This document shows, piece after piece, positions 1-7,413 of a stretch of DNA of 64,000 nucleotides; positions within the stretch are counted from its first letter, which is position 1; each line of letters opens with the position of its first letter. The position numbers and the translations under genes are program-made. Origin of the DNA: Devosia crocina. GTDB lineage: Bacteria; Pseudomonadota; Alphaproteobacteria; Rhizobiales; Devosiaceae. The notes below the pieces were generated by a model that did no database searches, was not told the origin of the DNA, and saw only the letters and a list, made by a program, of their open reading frames with translations. The stretch lies in contig NZ_FPCK01000002.1 of NCBI RefSeq assembly GCF_900116545.1, forward strand, positions 248,001-312,000. Reading direction: 5' to 3'.

Positions 1-1
1 T

Positions 2-1135
2 GCTGGCGCCGCGGACCTGCCCAATCATCGCGTGCTGATCGAACAGCTCGAAAGCCGGGGCCTTCTCGACCGGGCTGTCGAATACCTGCCCACCGACAGC
101 GTGCTCGACCAGCGTGCCTCCAATGGCAAGGGCCTGACGCGGCCGGAAATCGCCGTCATCCTGGCCTATGCCAAGCTGACCCTATTCGACGATCTCGTGG
201 CCGGCTCGGCCATCGACGATCCCTATCTTGCCAAGGAGCTGTTCCGCTATTTCCCGGACACGCTCTATGAACGTTTCCCCGAGGCGATCGAGAACCACCG
301 CCTTCGCCGCGAAGTGATCGCCACGGTTCTGGCCAATGCTGTGATCAACCGCGGCGGCCCGGCTTTCGTGTGCGAATTGATGGCTGCAACTAGCGCCAGC
401 GCAGGTGATGTCGCACTCGCTTATGCGGCCGTGCGCGACGTCTATGGCTTGCCCGCGCTCAATGCGGCGATCGACGCGCTCGACACGCGCGTGCCCGGCG
501 CGGTTCAGCTGGCCCTCTACGCTCAGGTCGCTGCGCTCCTGCGGCGCGAGACCCTGTGGTTCCTCCGAAACGGCAATATCGGCAGCGGCGATGTCGCAGG
601 AACCGTCAGGCGCTTTTCGGCCGGGGTTACGACCCTCCGGCAGATGGCCTCCGATCTCTTGCCGCAAGGCGAACACAAGGCTGCGGCAGCGCGCAGCTCC
701 GGGCTCGTCACCCATGGCGTCGACGAGGATCTGGCGATGCGCATCGCTGAGCTGCCCGTCATCGGCAATGCCAGCGACATCGTGCTGATCGCCGAGCGCT
801 CGGGCGTATCGGTGGAAGATGCCGCCCGCGCCTTCTTCGGCGTTGCCGGACAGTTCGATCTCTTCCGCATCCTGGAAGAAGGCCGGGCCATTCGCCTTGC
901 CGATCGGTTCGACCGCATGGCGCTTGACCGGGCGCTCGCCAATCTCATGCGCGCCCTGCGTGACCTGACGGCCGACGTTCTGGCCGCCGGCGATATCGAG
1001 GCCTGGAAGCAGCAGCGGGAAGCAGGTCTTGCCCGCACCGCCCGAGCCGTCGGCGAACTCACCAGCGGCGCCGCCACCGTCTCCCGCCTCAGCGTCGCCG
1101 CCGGCCTCCTGGCCGACCTCGCCCGCGAGGGATGA
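2..1135 (+). CDS. NAD-specific glutamate dehydrogenase, C-terminal part (5' end outside window)
   Basis: C-terminal 377 residues of the large (roughly 1,600-residue) NAD-dependent glutamate dehydrogenase, which deaminates glutamate to 2-oxoglutarate and ammonia in the cytoplasm. The frame is open from base 2, so the catalytic and Rossmann parts lie upstream of the window. Visible are the helical tail and the family's conserved LTRPEIAVILAYAK at about residues 45-58 of this fragment, followed by a phenylalanine/arginine-rich helical region (LFRYFPDTLYERFP). A GTG at 32 could be mistaken for a start but is internal. fbp follows 79 bp later on the same strand. Family call is firm; the missing 5' part prevents any statement on activity. 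Confidence 0.9.
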   Translation, partial: AGAADLPNHRVLIEQLESRGLLDRAVEYLPTDSVLDQRASNGKGLTRPEIAVILAYAKLTLFDDLVAGSAIDDPYLAKELFRYFPDTLYERFPEAIENHRLRREVIATVLANAVINRGGPAFVCELMAATSASAGDVALAYAAVRDVYGLPALNAAIDALDTRVPGAVQLALYAQVAALLRRETLWFLRNGNIGSGDVAGTVRRFSAGVTTLRQMASDLLPQGEHKAAAARSSGLVTHGVDEDLAMRIAELPVIGNASDIVLIAERSGVSVEDAARAFFGVAGQFDLFRILEEGRAIRLADRFDRMALDRALANLMRALRDLTADVLAAGDIEAWKQQREAGLARTARAVGELTSGAATVSRLSVAAGLLADLAREG

Positions 1136-1214
1136 AGATGCCCAGTTACCCGAAAGTTGGTCTTGCCCCCTGCCCCGCGATGGCGACAGTTGCGGCACAT
1201 GCAAGGAGTTGCCT

Positions 1215-2162
1215 ATGACCACGCTGGCCCAATGGCTGACGACTGAGACTGAGGATGCGGCGCTGCGGGGCGTGATCGGCTCCATGGCTGCCGCAAGCGC
1301 GGAACTGGCTGGCGTCCTGCGCCAGGCGCCAATCGCCGGACAGACGGGGCTCGCCGGTGCGACCAATGTGCAGGGCGAGGCGCAAAAGGCGCTCGACGTC
1401 ATTTCCAACGACATCGTCCTGCGTCATCTCAAGGCCGATAACGCCGTGGCCGTTTTGATCTCCGAAGAGCTCGACGAAGCGCTGACCCTGTCTGAGACTG
1501 GCAAATACATCGTGGCGACCGATCCGCTCGATGGGTCGTCCAATCTCGACGTCAACGTCACGGTGGGCACGATTTTCTCTATTCTGCCCAGCGCTGGAGG
1601 CCTCCTGCAAAAAGGCCGCGCGCAACTCGCCGCCGGCTATGTCGCCTATGGCCCCGCTGCCAGCCTCGTCTTGCGGATCGCCGGCGACGTTGCGGTGTTC
1701 ACGCTCGATCCGGCCGGCGCGTGGATCGTCACCGCAACGGCTGCCAAAGTGCCCGAGGCCTCCGGCGAGTTCGCCATCAACACGGCACGCGAACGCTTCT
1801 GGGACGAAGCGACCACGGGCTATGTCCGGGACAGCGTTGCCGGAGAAACCGGTCCGGCCGGCAAGCGCTACAACATGCGCTGGGTTGGTTCGATGGTGGC
1901 CGATATCCACCGCATCCTCATGCGCGGCGGCATCTTCCTTTATCCGCTCGACAGCGAAACCGTGAGCAAGGGGGGGCGGCTGCGGCTGCTCTATGAAGCA
2001 AATCCCATGTCCTGGCTCGTCGAGGGTGCAGGGGGGCTCTCGACAACGGGACACCAGAGCATCCTCGATGTGGAACCGACCGGCATCCACCAGCGCGTGC
2101 CAGTAATCCTGGGGTCGACAGAGGAAGTTCGGCGTGTCGAAAAGTGGTACGCGAGGGGTTGA
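1215..2162 (+). CDS. fbp: Class I fructose-1,6-bisphosphatase
   Basis: Hydrolyses fructose-1,6-bisphosphate to fructose-6-phosphate, the committed gluconeogenic step, in the cytoplasm. The 315-residue protein carries the metal-binding SEELDE at residues 83-88 and DPLDGSSN at 103-110, and the substrate-binding C-terminal half (KRYNMRWVGSMVADIHR, then GGIFLYP). Length is normal for the family. The frame is open further upstream, but the ATG at 1215 is preceded by AAGGAG at 1203-1208 and begins the conserved domain, so it is chosen. It lies 79 bp after the glutamate dehydrogenase gene, which could share its transcript. No T-rich terminator follows; instead the downstream gap holds the repeat array described at 2172-2259. 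Confidence 0.93.
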   Translation: MTTLAQWLTTETEDAALRGVIGSMAAASAELAGVLRQAPIAGQTGLAGATNVQGEAQKALDVISNDIVLRHLKADNAVAVLISEELDEALTLSETGKYIVATDPLDGSSNLDVNVTVGTIFSILPSAGGLLQKGRAQLAAGYVAYGPAASLVLRIAGDVAVFTLDPAGAWIVTATAAKVPEASGEFAINTARERFWDEATTGYVRDSVAGETGPAGKRYNMRWVGSMVADIHRILMRGGIFLYPLDSETVSKGGRLRLLYEANPMSWLVEGAGGLSTTGHQSILDVEPTGIHQRVPVILGSTEEVRRVEKWYARG

Positions 2163-2171
2163 CGCCAATGC

Positions 2172-2209
2172 GTTAGCACTTGCGCGGTTTTCTCCCGCAA
2201 AGTGCTAAC
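2172..2209. repeat. Inverted repeat between fbp and the AGE gene
   Basis: GTTAGCACTT (2172-2181) pairs with AAGTGCTAAC (2200-2209); GCG/CGC extends the stem with one bulged base. No T-run follows, so it is not a standard rho-independent terminator. Its right arm is also the first member of the GCTAR direct-repeat series that runs into the promoter just downstream. The arms resemble CIRCE half-sites (TTAGCACTC/GAGTGCTAA), but the 18-base spacer and the TT/AA ends differ from CIRCE. Confidence 0.6.
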
Positions 2210-2230
2210 CAGATGCTAGCGGGAGAGAAA

Positions 2231-2259
2231 TTGCAACGTTGCTAAAGTGTCGCTAGAAG
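2231..2259 (+). promoter_or_regulatory. Candidate sigma70-like promoter with embedded GCTAR operator repeats
   Basis: TTGCAA (2231-2236) and TAGAAG (2254-2259) are separated by 17 bp, each matching four of six consensus bases. Two GCTAR sites (2241-2245 and 2252-2256) start 11 bp apart, so both fall in the spacer or -10 element. An identically spaced pair lies upstream (2204-2208 and 2215-2219). Placement 45 bp before the AGE start codon suits a repressor-controlled promoter. This is inference from sequence only. Confidence 0.4.
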
Positions 2260-2303
2260 GCACGGACATACCCGGCAAGTGAATGTGCCGGATAGGAGCC
2301 ACG

Positions 2304-3569
2304 ATGAGCGAGCCGACCCTTCCCCTTCCCCGAACCAATGCCACCGCCTGGCAGAAGCGGCCTTTCCACCGCCAGTATCTGATGCGGCAGGCCAATGATC
2401 TTTTCGACTTCTTCGAAGCCGCCTCGATCAACCCGAAGGGCGGCTTCTACGAGCTGGATGACGAGGGTCTGCCGCCCAATGAAAACAACAGCTTGCGCCA
2501 GATCCATGTCACTACCCGCATGATCCACTGTGCCGTGATCGGTAGCCTCATCGGGCGGCCGGGATCGGATGAAATCATTGATCACGGCATGGATTTCCTT
2601 TGGAACAAGCACCGCGACCAGACCCATGGCGGCTATGTCTGGTCGATCGACGACGATGGCAATGGCGACACCGCCAAGCAGGCCTATGGCCACGCCTTCG
2701 TGCTGCTTGCCGGCTCGAGCGCCAAACTCGTCGGCCATCCCCTTGCAGATAAAGTGATTTCCGACGTCACCGAGGTGATCAACACCCGCTTCTGGGACGA
2801 TGGGGTTGGCGCCGTTCGCGAAGAATTTGCCGATGACTGGTCGGAGATTTCGACCTATCGCGGCCAAAACTCCAATATGCACCTGACCGAAGCCTTGATG
2901 GCAGCCTTCGAAGCCACGGGAGACAGAGCCTACCTCACCAAGGCCGAGCGCATCGCTCAACTGATCATCCAGAAAAACGCCATACCCCTGGGTCACCGCG
3001 TAGCCGAACACTTCGATCGGAACTGGACGGTCGATAAGGATTATCGCCACGAAAACGAGATGTTCCGCCCCTCCGGAACGACGCCGGGACACTGGCTGGA
3101 ATGGTCGCGGCTGCTCTACCAGCTCTGGGTGCTTGGCCGCAAAGAGCATAGCTGGATGACGGACGCGGCGCGCAACCTCTTCCGCAGTTCCATCGATCTG
3201 GGATGGGACAAGGTCCATGGCGGCTTTTTCTATACGCTCGATTGGGACGACAAGCCGGCCTTGCGTGAAAAGCTCTGGTGGCCAGTGGCGGAAGCCATTG
3301 GCGCTGCTGCCTTTATCTCCGCACACGACAATGAAGATTATTTCCAGGCCTGGTACCGCAAGCTCTGGGATTACGCGGAAAACCACGTCATCGACCATGC
3401 CCGTGGCGGCTGGCTGAGCGAACTCGAGGAAGATCTTACGCCTGCCTCGCGCCTCTTTGTCGGCAAGCCAGACATCTACCATGCCCTCCAGGCTTGCCTG
3501 ATCCCGCTTTATCCGGCCACCGGCAGCTTGACGCATGGGATCATCGAGCAGGATCACATCGGCCGCTGA
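2304..3569 (+). CDS. AGE-family sugar epimerase/isomerase (N-acylglucosamine 2-epimerase-like)
   Basis: A 421-residue protein of the (alpha/alpha)6-barrel AGE family, whose members interconvert N-acylglucosamine/N-acylmannosamine or aldoses and ketoses such as mannose and fructose. Family features include the N-terminal GGFYELDDEG loop, HVTTRMIHC, GGYVWSIDDDG, the central NSNMHLTEALMAAFEATG helix, EMFRPSGTTPGHWLEWSRLL and the C-terminal GGWLSELEEDL plus KPDIYHALQACLIPLYP, which supply the barrel His/Arg/Glu residues. The start at 2304 has AGGAG seven bases upstream; an in-frame ATG at 2283 lacks a good site. Which sugar it acts on cannot be read from sequence. Neighbouring fbp makes a hexose or mannose role plausible. 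Confidence 0.85.
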   Translation: MSEPTLPLPRTNATAWQKRPFHRQYLMRQANDLFDFFEAASINPKGGFYELDDEGLPPNENNSLRQIHVTTRMIHCAVIGSLIGRPGSDEIIDHGMDFLWNKHRDQTHGGYVWSIDDDGNGDTAKQAYGHAFVLLAGSSAKLVGHPLADKVISDVTEVINTRFWDDGVGAVREEFADDWSEISTYRGQNSNMHLTEALMAAFEATGDRAYLTKAERIAQLIIQKNAIPLGHRVAEHFDRNWTVDKDYRHENEMFRPSGTTPGHWLEWSRLLYQLWVLGRKEHSWMTDAARNLFRSSIDLGWDKVHGGFFYTLDWDDKPALREKLWWPVAEAIGAAAFISAHDNEDYFQAWYRKLWDYAENHVIDHARGGWLSELEEDLTPASRLFVGKPDIYHALQACLIPLYPATGSLTHGIIEQDHIGR

Positions 3570-3592
3570 CTTCTCTGCAGCGCTGAACGAGG

Positions 3593-3629
3593 AAAGGGCG
3601 GCCCGGGGGAAAACCTCTGGCCGCCTTTT
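3593..3629 (+). terminator. Rho-independent terminator after the AGE gene
   Basis: GGCGGCC (3597-3603) pairs with GGCCGCC (3619-3625), followed by TTTT. It sits 27 bp after the AGE stop codon and before the SDR gene, so the two are probably separate transcripts. Confidence 0.75.
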
Positions 3630-3657
3630 GCGTTGTGCTCCCAAGAAGGAGAATTGC

Positions 3658-4443
3658 ATGCAGGATCTCAAGGGCAAGACGGCGCTCGTGACGGGCGCAG
3701 GTTCGGGAATAGGCAAGGCAGCGGCCCTGCTTCTCGCCAAGGCAGGCGCCAATGTTGCGGTACTGAGCCGCACGCAGGAAGAAATAGACGAAACCGCTGC
3801 GGAAATAGAAGCACTTGGCGCCAAGGCAATCGCGGTGACAGCCGACACGTCCGAAGACGCGGATATGCGCGACGCCGTTGCCAAGACAATCGAGCGGTTC
3901 GGCAAGCTCGACATCGTGGTCGCCAATGCCGGGATCAACGGGGTGTGGGCGCCGATCGAAGACATCAAGCCCGACGAATGGGATCAGACAATTACCGTCA
4001 ACCTGCGGGGCACTTACCTGACCATCCACCACGCGGTACCGCATCTCGAAGCGGCAGGTGGCGGCGCTATCGTCATCATATCCTCGATCAATGGTACGCG
4101 CACCTTCACGACACCGGGCGCCAGCGCGTATTCCGCAACCAAGGCGGCTCAGGTGGCCATGGCGCAGCAGCTGGCACTTGAGCTCGGGCCGCGCAAGATC
4201 CGGGTAAACGCTATCTGCCCTGGTGCTATCGAAAGCGAAATTTCGGACAACACCCAGTCGCGCGGCACCGAAAAGACAAAGATTCCGGTGGATTTCCCCA
4301 AAGGGGACATCCCGATCACCGATGGGAAGCCTGGCAAGGCCGACGATGTCGCCGAGGCTATCCTGTTCCTTGTCTCCGACGCTTCGCGCCACATCACCGG
4401 CTCGCCGTTGTGGATCGACGGCGGCCAAGGCCTGCTGCGCTGA
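3658..4443 (+). CDS. SDR-family NAD(P)-dependent oxidoreductase
   Basis: Classical short-chain dehydrogenase/reductase of 261 residues, cytosolic, acting on an unidentified alcohol/carbonyl substrate. It shows the nucleotide-binding TGAGSGIG at residues 13-20, the NAG motif (VVANAGING), catalytic serine in IISSING, YSATKAA with the YxxxK pair, and the C-terminal PGAIESE and GSPLWIDGGQG typical of 3-oxoacyl-reductase-like SDRs. The chosen ATG has AAGGAG about eight bases upstream; the longer frame from 3535 crosses the preceding terminator and is rejected. A sugar or sugar-alcohol dehydrogenase role would fit the neighbours but is only a guess. Confidence 0.88.
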   Translation: MQDLKGKTALVTGAGSGIGKAAALLLAKAGANVAVLSRTQEEIDETAAEIEALGAKAIAVTADTSEDADMRDAVAKTIERFGKLDIVVANAGINGVWAPIEDIKPDEWDQTITVNLRGTYLTIHHAVPHLEAAGGGAIVIISSINGTRTFTTPGASAYSATKAAQVAMAQQLALELGPRKIRVNAICPGAIESEISDNTQSRGTEKTKIPVDFPKGDIPITDGKPGKADDVAEAILFLVSDASRHITGSPLWIDGGQGLLR

Positions 4444-4480
4444 TCAGGGCGGCGAGAGTTCCTCTTTCGTCTGTCAGATC

Positions 4481-4510
4481 AATCGGGGCACGAGGCATCG
4501 GGCCCCGATT
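4481..4510. repeat. Perfect 8-bp inverted repeat downstream of the SDR gene
   Basis: AATCGGGG (4481-4488) and CCCCGATT (4503-4510) form a clean stem with a 14-base loop in the 123-bp gap between the SDR and CysQ-like genes. There is no T-run, so termination would have to be rho-assisted. It could equally be an operator. Confidence 0.45.
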
Positions 4511-4566
4511 GTCAATATCAGCCAGGGGCAGTAAACACGCAGCACCGTTTCCGGAAGTGCTGCTCC

Positions 4567-5397
4567 ATGTCCGATGCCCTCGTGCGCGCCGAAAGCCAGA
4601 GCCTGACCGATCTGGCCGTCCAGGCAGCCATCGCGGCGGCATCCGTCATTCTGGACGTCTATTCGCGCCCGATCCTCGCGGTGACCAAGTCCGATGGTTC
4701 GCCGGTCACCGAGGCGGATGCGGCAGCTGAAAAGGTCATCATTTCCCACCTGGCTTCCACGGGCATTCCGCTCCTGGGCGAAGAGAGCGTTGCCGCTGGA
4801 ATCATCCCGCTTCTGGGTGAGCGCTATTTCGTTGTCGATCCGCTGGATGGCACCAAGGAATTCATCAAGCGGAACGGCGAGTTCACCGTCAATATCGGCC
4901 TGATCTCGGAGGGACGGCCATCCATGGGCGTCGTCCTCGCGCCCGTAACTGGCGAAATCTTTGTTGGCGACCAATCCGGCGCCTGGACGGGCCTTGTGGT
5001 CGATGGCCGCGTTACCGAACAGCGTCCAATCCGCATCGGATGGTTGCCACGCCTGCGGATCGTGGCAAGCCGCTCGCACGGCCATGAAGCGCTTGAAAAA
5101 CTCTGCCAAACCCTTGATGTCGAGAGCGATGTTTCGGTCGGCTCCTCGCTCAAGTTCTGCCTCTTGGCCCGGGGCGATGCCCAGCTCTATCCGCGATTTA
5201 CCCCCACCTGCGAATGGGACACGGCAGCGGGCCAGGCAGTGCTGGAAGCTGCGGGCGGAAGCGTGGTAACACTCGACGGCGAGCCTATGCGTTACGGCAA
5301 GCACGAGCTGAGCTTTCTCAATCCCTACTTCGTTGCGGCCGCCAGCCACGATCTGGCGCTGAAGGCCGCGCGCGAAATGCAGGCTCTTCTGGCGTAA
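4567..5397 (+). CDS. cysQ: CysQ-like 3'(2'),5'-bisphosphate nucleotidase (inositol monophosphatase superfamily)
   Basis: A 276-residue metal-dependent phosphatase. Members called CysQ hydrolyse 3'-phosphoadenosine-5'-phosphate (PAP) from sulfate assimilation; close relatives act on inositol phosphates. Visible metal ligands are GEES at residues 71-74 and DPLDGTKEF at 91-99, with the third site in TCEWDTAAGQAVLEAAGG near residue 220. The GTKEF form (rather than GTxNF) is typical of CysQ over inositol monophosphatase. The start ATG has a GGAAG-type site. No other sulfate gene is nearby, so the assignment rests on motifs alone. Confidence 0.8.
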   Translation: MSDALVRAESQSLTDLAVQAAIAAASVILDVYSRPILAVTKSDGSPVTEADAAAEKVIISHLASTGIPLLGEESVAAGIIPLLGERYFVVDPLDGTKEFIKRNGEFTVNIGLISEGRPSMGVVLAPVTGEIFVGDQSGAWTGLVVDGRVTEQRPIRIGWLPRLRIVASRSHGHEALEKLCQTLDVESDVSVGSSLKFCLLARGDAQLYPRFTPTCEWDTAAGQAVLEAAGGSVVTLDGEPMRYGKHELSFLNPYFVAAASHDLALKAAREMQALLA

Positions 5398-5544
5398 CGC
5401 TGCCGCGATCGAGGCGTCTCATGCGCTCTCCTGAGCAGAAGAGGCCGCGCCATGCAAGAGGCGCTTAACTGATCTGCGTAATCGCGTATGCGGTAAATCT
5501 TGTTCGCCAGCCCTTGTAGCTATATAGCGCGAGCATATATCGAA

Positions 5545-5559
5545 CCAGCATATTGCTGG
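5545..5559. promoter_or_regulatory. Palindrome before padR, candidate autoregulatory operator
   Basis: CCAGCA (5545-5550) and TGCTGG (5554-5559) flank a TAT centre, 14 bp before the PadR start codon, next to an AT-rich stretch (TATATAGCGC, GCATATAT) that could hold the promoter. PadR repressors commonly bind such dyads in their own promoters. The rest of the 175-bp gap from 5398 shows nothing else. Confidence 0.45.
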
Positions 5560-5572
5560 CAGGATCATCTAC

Positions 5573-6121
5573 ATGAACGTTCGGACCCTGTGTCTATCCG
5601 TCCTCTACGAATGCGACGCCACTGGCTATGACATTCGGCGCATGTGCGTCGAAGGCGAATGCGCCTACTTCGTCGAGGCCAGTTTCGGTTCGATCTACCC
5701 TGCCTTGGCGCGGCTTGAAAAAGAGCAGCTTGTTACGAGCCGCACCGTGCCGCAGGAAGGCAAGCCCGCGCGCAAGGTCTATTCTATCACCGATGCGGGA
5801 CGGAAGGAATTTGCAGAGGAATTGTCGGCTCCTCTCAGCCCCGACACCTTCCATAGTCCTTTTCTGTTGCTGGCACGTTTTGTCAGCATCCTGCCGCAGG
5901 ATCTGGTTGCCGCTCGCGTTCAAGAACAGCTGGAGCGGCTGGCCGGCGAACGGAAGGCTCTGGAACAGCTGAAGTCCGACCATCCGGACAACCCGGCCGA
6001 TTGCTGGGTCATCAATTACGGCCGTGAAGTATTGGGCGTTGCGGAAAAGTATGTGCGCACCCATATGCACGAGCTGATCACGTTATCGCGAGCCGACGAG
6101 CGCAAGGACGCGGCGGAATAA
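5573..6121 (+). CDS. PadR-family transcriptional regulator
   Basis: A 182-residue regulator with the PadR winged helix at about residues 1-80: a start-proximal helix (TLCLSVLYECDATGYDIRRMC), FGSIYPALARLEKEQLV as recognition region, and the wing GKPARKVYSITDAGRKEF. A helical C-terminal dimerisation domain follows (KALEQLKSDHPDN onwards). It begins an apparent operon: the RND adaptor starts 15 bp after its stop. PadR proteins often repress drug-efflux genes and release DNA on binding the pump's substrate, which is the likely role. Its last seven residues, ERKDAAE, are the same as those of the pump subunit two genes on. Confidence 0.88.
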   Translation: MNVRTLCLSVLYECDATGYDIRRMCVEGECAYFVEASFGSIYPALARLEKEQLVTSRTVPQEGKPARKVYSITDAGRKEFAEELSAPLSPDTFHSPFLLLARFVSILPQDLVAARVQEQLERLAGERKALEQLKSDHPDNPADCWVINYGREVLGVAEKYVRTHMHELITLSRADERKDAAE

Positions 6122-6136
6122 AGGGGCGAATGTTCT

Positions 6137-7402
6137 ATGCGTGCACTGTTTTCATACGGCCTGGCGCTGCTCATCCTTCTGGGTGCAGGCGCTTGGCTCG
6201 CAACCGGCACCTTGGTCGTGGGCGGCAATGGTCCGGGCAATGGTGAAACTCCCATCGTTTCGGTAATCGAAGGTCAGGATCACGGCCCACTTGCTACAAC
6301 GCTGGGCGATGCCGGTCTTTTGGCATCCCATCATGAGCCGGAATTTGACCCTGCCCTGACGATCGCGCAGCGCAACGAGACCACCACAGGCGCCAACGCG
6401 CCGCTGCCCAGCGTGCGTACCCAGCAATTTACCGCCCAGCCCATGCCCATCGAAGTGCCGTTGCGTGGCCGCACCCAGGCAAGGGCGACCGTCTCCGCCG
6501 TTGCAGAGACCGCCGGTGCAGTTGATGTCGTCCATGTCACCAAGGGACAGCGCGTCGAAGCGGGCGATCTGCTTTGCACGCTTGACCAGGGCACACGCGC
6601 AGCTGCCGTGGCCCAGGCCGAAGCAGCTATCGCCCAAGCCAATGCTGCACTTGCTCAGGCGCGCCTCAACTCTGAAACCAATGCCGATCTGCGCTCGCGC
6701 GGCCTTGCGGCCGCAAACACTGCCAATGCCGCCGACGTTGCCCTGACCCAGGCAGAAGCGGGCGTGAGCCAAGCAGAGGCCGGCTTGCAGAATGCACGCG
6801 CGGAACTCGACCGCACGGAGATCACAGCCAAGGTGGCAGGTCTCGTTCAGGATCCAGTTGCCAATGTGGGCTCGATGCTCAATGCCGGCAGCCCCTGCGC
6901 CACCATCGTGCAGCTCGACCCGATCGTCTTTGCAGGCATGGTGCCAGAGCGCCACATCGGGCTCGCCAAACTGGGGCTCGAAGCCAAGGTCCAGACCGTC
7001 ACGGGGCAGACTGTTGAAGGCAAGGTCACCTATATCGCTTCGCAGGCTGACGGTGCGACCCGCGCCTTCCCTGTCGAGATCGAACTGCCCAATGAAGATT
7101 TCGCTATCCGCGATGGCGTCACGGCGCAGGCAATTGTCGATGTCGGCACTGCGCCTGGCCATCTCCTGCCCCAATCGGTCCTGACGCTCGACGATGACGG
7201 CGTTCTGGGCGTGCGCACCGTGGAAGACGGCCAGGTCGCCTTCCATCCGATCACCATCGTCAGCGACACCCGAGAGGGTGTCTGGGTGACGGGCCTGCCG
7301 CCCGTCTCGGAGGTGATTACCGTCGGACAAGAAAGCGTAACGGCCGGTCAGGCCGTCAATGCCAGCCCCGCCACGGCCGCGACCGAAACCGCTGCCAGCT
7401 AA
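6137..7402 (+). CDS. RND efflux periplasmic adaptor (HlyD/MFP family)
   Basis: A 421-residue periplasmic adaptor that would join the RND pump to an outer-membrane channel. One hydrophobic segment at residues 5-25 anchors it or acts as signal. The barrel-sandwich (lipoyl-like) half-motifs are at about 118-150 (AGAVDVVHVTKGQRVEAGD) and after DRTEITAKVAGLVQ; between them is an Ala/Gln-rich coiled-coil hairpin (about 155-235). Beta-barrel and membrane-proximal domains follow. Residues about 30-90 form an unusually long linker before the first conserved strand. It lies 15 bp after padR and 11 bp before the pump. No outer-membrane factor gene is present locally. Confidence 0.9.
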   Translation: MRALFSYGLALLILLGAGAWLATGTLVVGGNGPGNGETPIVSVIEGQDHGPLATTLGDAGLLASHHEPEFDPALTIAQRNETTTGANAPLPSVRTQQFTAQPMPIEVPLRGRTQARATVSAVAETAGAVDVVHVTKGQRVEAGDLLCTLDQGTRAAAVAQAEAAIAQANAALAQARLNSETNADLRSRGLAAANTANAADVALTQAEAGVSQAEAGLQNARAELDRTEITAKVAGLVQDPVANVGSMLNAGSPCATIVQLDPIVFAGMVPERHIGLAKLGLEAKVQTVTGQTVEGKVTYIASQADGATRAFPVEIELPNEDFAIRDGVTAQAIVDVGTAPGHLLPQSVLTLDDDGVLGVRTVEDGQVAFHPITIVSDTREGVWVTGLPPVSEVITVGQESVTAGQAVNASPATAATETAAS

Positions 7403-7413
7403 GGACGAGTTCC

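Noticed and set aside
2172..2209. CIRCE element (HrcA operator)
   Set aside because: Half-sites look similar, but the spacer is 18 rather than 9 bases, the inner bases differ, and no chaperone gene follows.
2253..3968. A 571-codon antisense frame across the AGE gene and SDR start
   Set aside because: It covers two genes with clear conserved motifs and crosses a terminator; no recognisable domain.
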